Assembly (NCBI RefSeq): GCF_000208745.1
Contig: NC_030859.1
Location: forward strand, 13,342,379-13,406,378
Direction: 5' to 3'
Length of the DNA stretch: 64,000 nt
Source of the DNA: Theobroma cacao
Taxonomy: Eukaryota > Streptophyta > Magnoliopsida > Malvales > Malvaceae
Every line of letters starts with the position of its first letter. The stretch's first letter is position 1. The notes beneath the pieces are model-generated. The model had not been told where the DNA came from, did no database searches, and saw only the letters and a program-made list of their open reading frames with translations. The position numbers and the translations under genes are program-made. Positions 12,459 to 25,191 of this stretch are shown here, piece after piece.

Positions 12459-14516
12459 TACTATAGTCGGGCCTGTACTATGTATTTGGGAAAAATAGAA
12501 GATTTTGAGCGAATTTTATATATATATATATATTCAAAAAAATTCTTCCTGATTCAAGTATAAGCTACAAGAGTATTTCATATTTATTTATATTTTTATA
12601 CACTTATTTTTATCCACTTTACAAGAAGGTAATGCCTATAAACAAAATTAAGATGATAATCTATTGTTGTGTTTTCTCATATTTCTATGATGGTCAAGGT
12701 ATTAGCTATATACAAAAATTATCATCAAAGTGTTCAATTTCTAAAGCTATATGTAGATAAAAAATATTGGACAACATGAGTCACAATGTTATCGGATTTA
12801 TCATGCAAATACACATATCATTAACAAATAATATAATAGAAAGTAAAGTTCACTCCTACGAAGAATTTCCAAAATCGTTTTGGTAAGTTCTAAAATTAAA
12901 ACAACTCAATCATATCCAAACAATCAAATTTAAAACTACTTAAAAATTAAAGTAACTAAAATTAAAACTAAAACTAGAAGCAAAAGTAACAATTTAACTA
13001 GAATCAATAAATCAAAAGTAAAACCACAATATTTCCTCAATATCTTATGTGAATCTCTTCTACTCTCTCTTTACTTACTAGATGGGCTTGAATTGTTAAC
13101 CTAGAATTTTAATGTATTTATAGGTCTCTTTCAATATTCTTATAAAAATATCTTCTTTAACCAACTTAAATTCCTATGCAAATTGAAATCAAGAAAGACT
13201 CCTTAAGCTTAGACTCTAATTATGGCTACGTATGATATGTAAGTGTATTCATATCCTATACGTGTATCAAATCAATCATCTTAGACAATTGATATTGCAC
13301 ATATGTCATTTCATTCATCGTTTACACTAAACTCCCTCTTCCAGTTCCATTTAGGTTTATGAATCAATCTAATTGGTGATCAAGCAATCATACGCATTAA
13401 GAATAAGATTGAAATAAACAGCTCAAACACTATCAATCATAAACAAGAAAAAATATTAAAAATTCAAACTACACATTGGGTTTAATCATGATTCTAGATT
13501 AAAAATTTAGTTTCACACAACTACTAAAAATATCATCCAAAAAAGAAATTTAACCATCAAAACTAAACAAGAAAGTATATAGATAACAAGAAAAGAAAGA
13601 ACTCTAATATTTATCAAGTCTTCGATCTGCAATCTTCCTTGCTTTCTTGCAAGCTTCAATGCCTCTTTTTCTTTAGAAAGCTATACTTAATTTTTTCTCC
13701 AAACATGCTCTAAAGGAGGGGATTAAATAAAGCTTGAATTAACGTCCAATTAGAAGTTCAAACACGTCAAAATTCCTTTCTAACATATGGGCGTCCCGAC
13801 GTCATGGCCATTTATTATATTTTTAGGTTTTCTCTTCGAGCGTAGTGGCGTTGCCTCCTTAGTGGTCAAGACGCCAACTCCTTTAGATGCTTGAAGTGTA
13901 CTTGCTTGTCGGGGTGCCATGGCACTGATTGCTTCCATGGCCGTAGTCCTCGATATGTCTTGAAAATTCAGGTTCTGCTACACTACTTTGGCTTGTGATG
14001 CGATTTTCTCCTTCTTTGAGGTTGATCTGGGCAAAATAGTAAACATGAAAGTTGTAGCTTTGTCTCCTAGCTTTCCAATGTTTCAAGAATCACATCAATT
14101 AGGCTTTTATAATGGAAGATATACTCATAATTCTGAAACATGTGCAGTGAAAGTCTACATCTTGAATGCATTCATCTTCACGAAAATATCACCCTTTTTA
14201 TAGTACACCTACAAAAGCAACAAACTAACTTAAATAATAACTTAACTTAAAGCAAAATATCATAATATAACTTTAAGCAATTGAACCAAATATAATTACC
14301 TTTAAATGAAATCAATGACTAAAAATAATAATACTTAAACTAAATCTCAAGAACTTAAACAAAATATACCCAAAATTATGACCAAATAACTCTATAAACT
14401 AGAGTTATCATACCCCTAAACTTAAGATTTTGCTAGTACTCGAGCAAAATATAAAAGAAAAGCTAAAAAGAAAGCAATTTAAATGATAAACACAATCATA
14501 AGTAAACAAACTAACT

Positions 14517-14984
14517 AGAGACAAGTAGCACCAACTCAATGATCTCCATAATTTCCTCCAAAGTATATTTATAAATCTCCAACTCATGATAAAATATAGA
14601 CATCATTCAAGTTCATGTTTCAATTCAAGTGCAAGCTCATTCTTCAATGAATTTTTATGTGTGTGTGCAATCTTTTACAAAGAATATCATATTTATCCAG
14701 ATGAGTTTATGCCAATGCACAATTTCCAATTAGCACTAGAACTCCATAGGTTTGAAATTTCAAAATTTTAAAATTTGAAATTTTGCATTAGCATAAACTC
14801 ATTCGGATAAGTATGATGTCCTATGTTAAAGATTGCACACACATGGAAATCCATTGAAGAATGAGATTGCATTTGAATTGAAACATAAACTTGAAGGATG
14901 CCTATATTTTATCATGAGTTGGAGATTTATAAATATAGTTTTGAGGAAATTATGGAGACTATTGAGTTGGTGCTACTTGTCTCT
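14517..14984. repeat. Large palindrome, two ~230-bp arms, copy 1
   Basis: The left arm begins AGAGACAAGTAGCACC and the right arm ends with its complement, GGTGCTACTTGTCTCT. By eye the arms match at about nine positions in ten, with a short loop around 14745-14770. A transcript would fold into a long hairpin. The right arm stops exactly where the second copy of the tandem block begins. Confidence 0.85.
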
Positions 14985-15601
14985 GGTAGTGTAAACTAAA
15001 AGGTATGACTCTTGAATTTTTTTAGTCTGAAAATGGTTAAGATGTTATGGTACAATTTGAGATAAGCAACTTTTATCCTTTGATTTTTTATTCAAATTTT
15101 GCTATTGATTTCAAGTCTTAAATTTGCATACTAGAGTTGTTGGTTATGCACATCTATTCCACACACAATCTATTCACTTAGCAAATTTTTGTGAAGATGG
15201 AGAGCTTGAAATGATATCAGTTCTTTCTGTTTTTCATAATATATATATACTATAGTTGGCCTCGTACCATGTGTTTGGGAAAAATAGAAGCTTTTGAATG
15301 AATTATTTATATCTATATATTCATAAAAATTCTTCTTGATTCAAGTATAAACTGGTAGATTATTTTATATTTATTTATATTCTTATATACTTATTTTTAT
15401 CCACTTTACAAAAAGGTAATGCCTAAACAAAATTAAGATAATGATCTGTTGTTGTGTTTTCTCAGATTTCTATAAAAGTGAAGGTATTAGCTATAAATAC
15501 AAAAATTATCATTAGAGTGTTCAATTTCTAAAGCTGTCTGTAGACAAAAAATATTGAACAACGTTGGTCTTAATGTTGTCGGATTTACCTTGGAAGTACA
15601 T

Positions 15602-18536
15602 TGTCACGACCCGAAACTCCCATCGAGCCCGTGACAACTGCCGCGACGTCCCAATAGGCACTCATTAGCCCGAATGCCGATCAAAACTTCGCAAGGCTTA
15701 GCATCAGTTTTCGCATCTCCCCAGTGAGCGACAGTTATTAAATCTCACATTTCAAAAAAATCATAAGTTATTTCCAAATCAAAACAATAAAATATTACTT
15801 TCTAGCTCACAAGGGCATTTTCATCATTTTTCTTCGAAAATACAAAAACTCGTCAAAAACATGGTGTAAAAGCTAAATATATTCATACATACTTTAAATC
15901 AAATAACTAAAGAATAAAATTACTTTACAGTGACACGTGGGCCCCCAACTGACTAAGAAGATATAGGGTTACGAACCCTTACTTTCTAGGATGCAACTCC
16001 GAGATTAATTCTCGTCTTAATCAACTATCAGCAAATTGTCTTGAGCTTGAAAAATGGATAGGAAGAGGGGTGAGATTATGATTACATAATCCTAGTGAGT
16101 AAACAATTACCATCAAAAGCATCTAAAACCGAGTAGATGGAGACAATATAAAAACGTTATATCTCAATAATGTTCATAACACAAATTTCGTTTCAATCTA
16201 TACCAAACAATTTCTTTTCATCAAAATTTCCCGGCTTATGAATTTCTTAAACTTAGCGCCTACCAATATCATTCTTGCGGGTACCTTCATCAAGGTATCC
16301 CACTAAGACCGCCAAGGCTGTTCAATGACCCATACCCATAAACATGTTTTCACATCTGACACACAGCCATTCTTTGGCGTTGGCTGAGTCTCACTCTCAC
16401 GTGGTGGCCTGAACGTGAGGTGCACTCAAATCATACCTCAGGAGATACTTCACCCAACATCTCCCCCCGAAGGTAAGTATATAATTGGGTTACTGTACCC
16501 CTCTCATAGGCAGTCCACGAAAACCCCCACCACTGTAGTGACCGTTTAATATACCACCAGACCCATAAAATTTTCGATAGCATAATATGGCGAATAAAAT
16601 TTAATCCAATCTACCGAGACCAATCCAAAACTATTCATATATTTCATGCCAACCCCAAAAATTTAGCCATCATGCTACCATAGTGTCATAAGCCCCAATT
16701 TCAATAACATATAAAATCATAAATTTCAACACAGTCTCCATATACTCAATTTTCCCAAAACAATATTTGATTTCAAAACCATTATAAATCTCATTTTTAT
16801 TAAAAAATAATTTTAATTGGAAAACATAATATTTTATAATTTAAACTCACTATTTAATAAAAGCATTAAACAAGTATAATTACTCTAGATATTTAAGATG
16901 ATAAATTGTCCACTCATAGTTCTAGGAGTCGATATACTTCAAACCCTAGTCTTCAAGCACAATCTCTGTACTTTTACCAGTTTAATTTGCTCACCACCTA
17001 TCCACAATGTACAATACATAATTCACCACATTAATGCTTGACCATTATAAAATCAATTCAGGCTCGGTGTATATGCATGATATGACATGCAACTTATCCG
17101 ACTACCGCTTAAATGCGGTGCTGACCTAATTCGGCCTATTATCTCCAATTTAACTCCAAATCAATTCTTCTCACTTTCTACACTCTAATTATACTTAAAT
17201 TACCCCAGTGACTGTGAATGAGATTCAATTTATCAGTCCTAATAGCAAATTACGAAAATACCCCTAGTGGGTAAAAATTCATATTTTTGCTCCGAAAATT
17301 CCCATTATTTTTCTAGGCTCATAATTCATCATTATTCATCATAATTCCTCAAATAAACATCAAGATCATCAGCCAATATTCCCCTAGAAATTCAGCCAAT
17401 AATGGTACACTAACTTCGTGATTTTTCCTACTTAATTTTTTCTCCATAATTCATTAATTCCTACACCAAAAACTATTATTTCTTAATCAAATCACCTAGA
17501 ATAACATCTCATTCTTCCTCTTTATTCACTTAGAGAATTCGGCTATTGATGGGTTCCAAACCTTTGGTGGTTTTCTTCACTTGTTTTCTTGCTACACATC
17601 ATTAATCACCTAAAAACACTAACATACCTAAAAATCAAATCAATCCAATATCATTCTCTCTCCATACCCATTTTGACCAGCCATAAATTCATCATGAAAA
17701 CATGTAATTTAACCTTGGAAATTAAGGGAAAATGCATGGGTAAGGTAAATCACTAGCAAAATCAATGAAATTTTACCTTTGCTTGATCAAATCCTTGAAT
17801 TCCAACACTTTCTCTTTGATTTTTCCCACCTAGGGTTTGTTCTTCCTTGGTTTCTCTTCTCTTCTGGTTTGGCTGATCACTATGGGAGAAATGGGCTGAT
17901 TTTTTACCTTTTTAGAAAGAAATAATAAAATAATAAAAACATGACACATGGCATTTCTTTATTAGTTCAAATTTTAAATATTTGACTTTTAATTCTTTAA
18001 TTCTCCACCACACATTTCTCATGTTTATCCATTTCCAAGATGAATAAAATCCCTTGGTCTGGACCAATGTCGAGGTGAAATTTACCGATTTACCCCCGAG
18101 GTGGTAAAATTACCATTTCACCCCTATACTCCAAAGCATACCAAAATTAAAATTTTTCACTTCTAAACCTCAAATCATACTCCAATACTCAAATCATACT
18201 CCAATAAGTCAAATGGGGCAAAAAAAAATCTTTTATAAAAATTTTCATTTTGTCCCCAAGTGGCAAATGACCATTTTGCCCTTAGATAATGAAAATTCTG
18301 ATTTGACTCCAAATTGATCCTCGAACTCCGAATTACTATTTTGAGTCATCCCTGAACTGTGAAACTCTTAATTTCACCTTAAAATTCTTATTTGAACTAG
18401 TTGAGGCTTAATCGACTTAATGATACCATTAGGGGTAATATCGTTTTTTAACGATTTCTCAAACTTCCTAAATATGTAACCATTCTATTGAGCATGTAAA
18501 TGACGTCGTAATTATTTTATAGAACAGGGTTTGACA
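15602..18536 (-). mobile_element. Solo LTR Y1 (2.9 kb), probably Ty3/gypsy chromovirus type
   Basis: It runs from TGTCACGACCCGAAACTCCC to AGGGTTTGACA and is flanked by perfect copies of TACAT (15597-15601, 18537-18541). It has TG...CA ends, a 5-bp duplication, no internal coding region, and direct homology to Y2 (34703-37707). Inverse-oriented relatives are A, B and the 62936 copy. Compared with those, whose ends read TGTAAAAC...GGGTCGTGACA, Y1 lies on the minus strand. The length and the GGTCGTGACA terminus suit long LTRs of Tekay/Del-like elements, an inference not tested by a database search. It interrupts the left arm of X. Confidence 0.85.
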
Positions 18537-20154
18537 TACATGTATCATTAACAAGTAATATAATAGAAAGTAATGTTTATCCCTACAAAGAATTTCTAAA
18601 ATCTTTTTGCTAAGTACTAAAATTAAAACAATTCAATCATATCCAAACAACCAAATTTAAAACTACTTAAAAATTAAAGAAACTAAAATTAAAACTAAAA
18701 CTAAAAAAAAGAGTAACAGTTTAACTACAATTAATAAATCAAAAGTCTAGAATCACAATATCTCGTAAATGTTTCATCTGAATCTCTTCTATTATCTCTT
18801 TACTTACTAGATAGGCTTCGATTGTTAACTTCGAATTCTAATGTATTTATAAGTCTCTTTCGATATTCTTATAAAAATATCTTCTTTAACCAACTTACTA
18901 TATTCCCATGCAAATTGAAATAAAAAAGACTTATTAAGCTTAAACTCTAATTATGGCTACATATGACATGTAAATGTATTCCTACCCTATATGCGTATCA
19001 AATCAATTATCTCATATAATTGATATTGAACATATGTTATTTCATACATGGCTTACACTAAACTCCCTCCTCCAGTTCCATTTAGGTTTATAAATTAATC
19101 TAATTGGTTATCAAGCAATCATATGCATTAAGAATAAGATTGAAATAAATAGCTCAAGTACTATCAATCATAAACAAGAAAGAATATTAAAAATTCAAAC
19201 TATGCATTGGATTTAATTGTGATTCAAGATTAAAAATTTAGTTCCACATAACTACTAAAAAAATGATCCAAAAAAGAAATTTAACCATCAAAACTAAACA
19301 AGAAAGTATATAAATAATAAGAAAAGAAAGAACTCTGATATTTATCAAGTTTTCGATCTGCAATCTTCCTTACTTTCTTGCAAGCTTCAATGCCTCATTT
19401 TTTTTAGAAAAACCTTACTTAATTTTTTCTCCAAACATGCTCTAAAAGAGGGGATTAAATAAAGCTTGAATTAGCGTCCAATTAGAAGTCCAAACATGTT
19501 AAAATTCCTTTTTAACGTATGGGTGCCGTGGCACTAGGGCCATTTATTGTATTTTTTAGCTTGTTTGTTTGAGCACCATGGCATTGCCTCCTTGGTGGTC
19601 ACGACGCTAACTCCTTTAGATGCTTGATGTATACTTGCTTGTCAAGGCTCCATGGCACTGATTGCTTCCATTGCCCAACCCTCCACACTCTGTCTTGAAA
19701 ATTCAAGTTCTATTGCATTACTTTGATTTGTGATGTGATTTTCTCCTTCTTCGAAGTTGATCTGGGCAAAATAGTAACATGAAAGTTGTAACTTTACCTC
19801 TTAGCTTTCCAATGGTTCAAAAATCACATCAATTAGACTTCTGTAATGGAAGATATAGTCAAAATTCTGAAACATGTGCAATGGAAGTCTACATCTTGAA
19901 TGCATTCATCTTCATTAAATATCACCATTTTCATAATACACCTACAAAAGTAACAAACTAACTTAAATACTAACTAAACTTAAAGTGAAATATCATAAAA
20001 TAACTTAAATCAATTGAACCTAATATAATTACCTTTAAATGAAATAAATGACTAAAAAAATAATTCTTAAACTAAATCTCAAGAACTTAGACAAAATATA
20101 TCCAAAATTGTGACCAAAAAGTTTATAAACTAGAGTTCTCACACCCGCAAACTT

Positions 20155-20815
20155 AAGATTTTATTAGTCCTCAAGCAAAATATAAAGGAAAAGTTGAAAG
20201 GAAAGTAACTTAAATGATAAAAACAATCATGAGTAAACAAACTAACTAGAGACAAGTAGCACCAACTCAATGATCTCCATAATTTCCTCAAAAGTATATC
20301 TATAAATCTTCAACTCACAAAAAAATATAGGCATCATTCAAGTTTATATTTTAATTCAAATGCAAGCTCATTCTCGAATGGATTTTTGTGTGTGTGTGCA
20401 ATCTTTTACAAATAACATCATGTTTATCCGAATGAGTTTATGCCAATGCAAAATATCAAATTTGTACTAGAACTCCATAGGTTTAAAATTTCAAAATTTC
20501 AAAATTTGAAATTTTGCATTGGCATAAACTGATCCAGATAAGTATGATGTTCTTTGTAAAAGATTACACACATATATACAAAAATCCATTCGAGAATGAG
20601 CTTGCATTTGAATTGAAGCATGAACTTGAATGATGCCTATATTTTATCATGAGTAGGAGATTTATAGACATACTTTTGAGGAAATTGTGGAGACCATTGA
20701 GTTGGTGCTACTTGTCTCTAGTTGGTTTGTTTACTTATGATTATTTTTATCCTTTATGTTGCTTTCATTTTAGTTTTTTTTGCTCGACAACTAGCAAAAT
20801 TTGCAAATACAAATT
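20155..20815. repeat. Central palindrome of element X (~320-bp arms)
   Basis: This is the second copy of the 14517-14984 palindrome, here with longer arms. Sequence outward from AGAGACAAGTAGCACC on the left (down to about 20155) is mirrored beyond TGCTACTTGTCTCT on the right (up to about 20815), including the words for GTTTGTTTACTTATGATT and TTTTGCTCGA. The loop lies around 20480-20500. The longer arms show that copy 1 lost the outer part of its right arm at the duplication junction. Confidence 0.8.
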
Positions 20816-22539
20816 TTGTCATTTTGAAGGAACTACTTGCACTAGACTTTGATCTCTTCTGTGCCATGATTAAAATTCCTACAAATTACTCAACCAAAAC
20901 CAAAGCAAAGGAAAGCAAAACCACACCAACAAAGCAACATTATTTTCAATTAGTTTCCAACACCCAATATCTTTTATCAACAATTAACACAAAATCTTAA
21001 GTAGGAGTATGACACCCAATACCCTCATATTGAAATCAATATGACCTTGTCAACGAGACAAAGGGTCAATGGATGCTGTTTTAAGTGCCAAATGATGGAG
21101 ACGGGTGAAAAGAGTATTTTAAGATAAAATATTTTGCATTTGAAGAAATAATAATAAAATAATAATATTTTTGTCGGGGAAGAATTTGCGAGATAAAAGG
21201 TGATTCGGATGTGAATCGAGGCAAAGTAAGATGTTTTGGAGCCCTAGAAGGCTAGTGGAAAATTTTGAAATAAAATAATATTAAAATATTAATATTTCAT
21301 TCGGTGTTGAAATTTTTCATGAAGAAGAAATATATGGTCAATCTAAGTGGGGGAGAAGAAGGACGAGGAAATTTTAGAGAAAAATGACGTTAATGGGGCT
21401 CGCATGTCTTTATTAAATAAAGCTAGTGTTTGTAAGTAAATATTTAAATATTATGGTGTTACAGCGTTGAATCATAAATTTGATAGTTTATTTGTACAAG
21501 TGTTAAGAGAGAAAATTTGGAAAGAAATTGGAATTAAAAGATTGTGGGAGGATACAATTAAAAAGGGTGAAAACTTTGGAAGGCAAAACAATAATTTTTC
21601 ATAAAGCTTGGTCAAAGCTTCCAAAAGAAGTTTGACTCTCCATCCTTATCCCATGGCCGACCATTGTGTCCAAAGCATAATCTTCCTCTTTCATCTCCTC
21701 CCAACGCCATTTTTGTTCCTCCCCCATAAAATTCAAGATTTTCATTTTCTTTTCCTTGTTTTCGTTTTTTCCTTTTCTTTTCTTGCTCCTTCCTGCTCCT
21801 TACTTCTTGAGCATCAAACTTGCTCCTTCTAACCCCAATTTCCAACACATCTAAACCCTAGGAGAGAGAAAGAAAAATCTCTATTTCTTTATTTTGTTTT
21901 CTATTTCTACTCCACTTTCAACAACACTTGGATTTTTGGCTTCAAATCTTCATTTTTAAGGCTAAAAGGTATATATTTTCAACCCTTAAATTTTTAAATT
22001 TATGGGTTTTAATTTCTAGACTTTATTTTCTAAGTTTTTTCAAATTTCCTTTCCTTGAAATTTGCTAGGTTTGGTTGATCTTTATACCTTCAAGCACCAG
22101 GGTAAAGAAACTTCAAACTTGAACAATTAGTTTAAAGGGTTTGTGAATTAGACTAGAATTCTAAGTTAAAAGTTGGGTTAGAGTGTAGATTGTATAGTGT
22201 ATATTTATTAAATTCAAATTATGACTTGATGGAGGTTGTTATGGCTTATTGGTAAATATAGGTTTTAATGGTATTTCGGGACTACTTAGATTGAGACTTT
22301 GTGGGCACTAGTTTTGTAAGGTGGCATTAAGGTGAGTGAACTTGCATTAAAATATTTTGGAATAAATGATTATATGCTTGATTGAACCACTTGCAAATAT
22401 TTTATTGGTTTTTCTTTAAAATTTGCATAGGAACAAGCCGTTGATGAAATGTTTGTATGTTGTGAAATATGAATGCGATGAATTAATATGTTTCTACATT
22501 ATGTTGATGTGTATGTTATGCATTGAATGGCACTATTAG

Positions 22540-22780
22540 GTGATAATTGTGACCGTGCATGTGCAATGTGGAAGTACACATGACAGTGATAGTGGTGTGT
22601 TGTGTGAGTGCACACATTGATGATGATATTGCCTGTGAGTGATGTGGGGGTGGACACGATGGCATTAGCTATTCGCGACATGGGGGAGCACACGATGGTA
22701 TTAACTGTGCATGATGTGGGGGTGCACAGGATGACTCCGATTATGTGCGGTGTGGGAGTGCACATGAGCTGGGTGAGGTG
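22540..22780. repeat. Degenerate minisatellite, ~6 units of 35-50 bp
   Basis: Units share the core GATGTGGGGGTGCACA with variation in length and in the spacer that follows. They alternate GT/GA-rich words and sit inside LTR G. A long minus-strand open frame here (22765-22499, Thr/Cys-rich) is a by-product of the repeat and not a gene. Confidence 0.7.
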
Positions 22781-22968
22781 GTGGTAGTATACGTGTTTGA
22801 AAATGATTATATATTTACTATATAGAGAGAGGTCTGAAATTAATATGTGATTGCATTGACTATTAAAACTTGATTATTGTCAAATGTGTTTAATTTGATT
22901 TTCATTGCAATAGGATTGGATTTTTATAGCAGTGGAAATTCCCCTAATTTCATTTGCCTAGAAATTTC

Positions 22969-23190
22969 GCTACAGCAAAAATGCCTTCTCGCTGCATCGA
23001 GAAACTCTCGGGTGGATGGCCTTAACCCTTGCTCTGAATTTTGCTGTAGCGAAAATGCATTCTCGCTACAGCGAGAAACTCTTAGGTGGTTGGTTAAAAT
23101 GCCTGCGTAAATTTTTATTGCAGTGAAAATGTATTCTCGCTACAGCAAGAAACTCTCGAGTTGTTGGTTTAAAATTCGCTCTGCCATGCT
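22969..23190. repeat. Three tandem copies of a 74-bp unit with a self-complementary motif
   Basis: Copies begin at 22969, 23043 and 23117, a constant 74-base step. Each carries a version of ATTCTCGCTACAGCGAGA, in which CTCGCT and AGCGAG can pair as a short hairpin, followed by AACTCT and a GGTTGG-like word. It lies in LTR G and may be a regulatory or purely structural repeat. Confidence 0.8.
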
Positions 23191-23343
23191 TGCCTTGCTT
23201 AAAGTTCCTAAATGTTTTAAAATGAGTTGAAAAAAAGCACGGCATCAAGTTTTGTTCATAATATATAAAATTACATTGTTTTTCAACAAGTGCATCATCT
23301 TTTCGAAAAGCTCTTCATATCGTTTGCTTGTTCCCTTCCTATG

Positions 23344-25178
23344 TGTTGGGATGCGCCCTGCAGCCAATTGGGATTGGTTGAGGCTTGATTTCAATCATGC
23401 AACAGTATCATTCATGTTGAATGATTAGAGGTTTTCCTTCATCAATAAGACATTAATTATAATGAGTTATAAGTCTAATTGGATAAAGTCTATGAGATTA
23501 ATATGCCTTGTAAGGAAATTGTAATGGGTTGCAGTTATGAGATTCCTATGCATTAATGCATAATCTCAAAATGTTCCTAGTCAATGTATCGTTGAGACTG
23601 GACATCAATGATGCTTAGAGACTGGTATATTCTATGTTCCTTACTTTAGAAGTAAGCAATCGATCTCATATATTGAAGCATAGAGATACTTGGAACTAGA
23701 AAGTTCACTGAACATGACCCGCCATGAAAAGTGCATTTGGTAATACACTCTAGTGTCTATGCAACACTTCTCATGTGTCAGTCATGTAAATACTCCCTAG
23801 GCTTAAGACACTAGGTTATCTTATATGTGGAGTGCTATACTTTGATTTCATCCCTACGGGTGCCTAACCAAGGATGCCAAAATAATTTACTTTTGGGTAT
23901 AGTATGAAACATGTGAAGGCAAATGAGTGGTCAAGATAGGAATCATCACCTCAAGTATTTTAGAGGACATATTCTATCAGTTCTTGGTTAACATTAACTT
24001 ATTGAAGTCCTTAGCTAAGGTAACATGGAGATTATGAAAAAGGTTTCATAACTCTATATAAAGCTAATGCTATAATTGCAGGAACAAATATGAAGGTCAA
24101 AAAGAGTAGACACTATACCAAGCTCTTATCATCTCCGAGATATATGATGAGGGAATGAATTATACTGATAGATTGTACACTAAAAGGTTGTCAAAGAACC
24201 CTTTGACTCTCCCAACAATTGGGTGGCCATGATGCATTACTAGATGCCAATCTTGGTCTATGGAATTGATTATAAACTAATTGATTGAAATTTATATTAA
24301 TCAATTAAGTCATTAATCAATTCCATTGCCAACATGTTGGGAACCTAATGGGCCATAAACAATGATTGCATTTGAATTAAATTAAGAGAGTGACGATTTA
24401 AGTTAGACTTAAATCACATGCTAGGTAATTAACTTCTATAAACTTAATTAAAAGAGTTTAATTAAGTTTTTGGCATAATTATAAATAGTTATAACTATAA
24501 GGCCTTGATTGCAAAATATAAAGAAAATTAATTTTGATTTTAATTTTCAAGGACTTAATTAAAAGAGTTTAATTAAGTAATAGGCCCAATATTATAATGT
24601 GTTATAATATTGAGGGCTTAATTGCAAAATTGAAGTTATTTTAACCTAACTATATAGGTCATCTTTTAACTATTTTTCATATAAGAGTTTTTCACAATTG
24701 AAGAAAACGTAGTTTTTGTTAGAAAAATAGAAACGTTTTCTTTCTTTGCCACCATTCCTTTGTGTGTGAGAGAAAATTGCTTATGAAGTAATTTTTTAGA
24801 AAGGTTTGGCTAAGATTGTGAAAAAGAAGAAAAGGACAATTGTTATCCTCTTTACTAGCATAAAGTATAGTTAAAAACTTCTTCCTTTGTTGAAGGTTCA
24901 AGTGCAATCGTGTGTACTACCATTGGAGGCCAAGCACTTGATTGGCTAGGGTTTTTGGTCCTCATGGTGTTCACGGGATTGCTTCAGAAAGTGCTATCGT
25001 GATTACAAAATTACATGGCAAGGTAACTTTCTAAACAATAATTTATTTTGTGCTTTTATGTGTTAGATATCACCAAGGTGATCCATGGGTGGAGGCATGC
25101 TTTGTTGTTTAGTTATAAAGTTTTTAATTTTCTTTTCGCTGCGTATTTTGAGCATGCCATCCATAGCCAAACCCATCA
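23344..25178 (+). repeat. 5' LTR of element E
   Basis: The left copy of the direct repeat, TGTTGGGATG to AACCCATCA, aligns end to end with 29990-31822. The junction with the interior is set by the primer-binding site one base later. Confidence 0.85.
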
Positions 25179-25179
25179 G

Positions 25180-25191
25180 TGGTATCAGATC
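25180..25191 (+). other. Primer-binding site of element E
   Basis: The sequence TGGTATCAGATC matches the standard plant initiator-methionine tRNA primer site (TGGTATCAGAGC) at 11 of 12 positions, one base after the 5' LTR. Confidence 0.85.

Larger units (their letters stand above)
11886..14984. repeat. Tandem duplication block, copy 1 (~3.1 kb)
   Basis: The sequence from about 11890 (TAGTGTAAACT, AAAGG, ATGACTCTTGAA) recurs directly adjacent at 14987. The colinear match runs through both blocks to the palindrome at each right end, once the 2.9 kb solo LTR inside copy 2 is removed. Copy 1 comprises about 900 bases of flank (11890-12786), the left end of the X repeat family starting TGTTATCGGATTT at 12787, about 1.6 kb of X body, and a 468-base palindrome (14517-14984). 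It contains no credible protein gene. Copy 2 occupies 14985 to about 20740. Confidence 0.75.

Noticed and set aside
21608..21848. Open frames on both strands (74 and 78 codons)
   Set aside because: Low-complexity pyrimidine-rich part of LTR G; no domain, and opposite-strand overlap is typical of biased composition.
22499..22765. 88-codon minus-strand frame rich in Thr and Cys
   Set aside because: It is a reading of the degenerate minisatellite; the regular CTPT-like pattern reflects DNA repetition.
22969..23190. Possible CRISPR-like array
   Set aside because: Only three directly adjacent 74-bp units without unique spacers, in plant LTR DNA.
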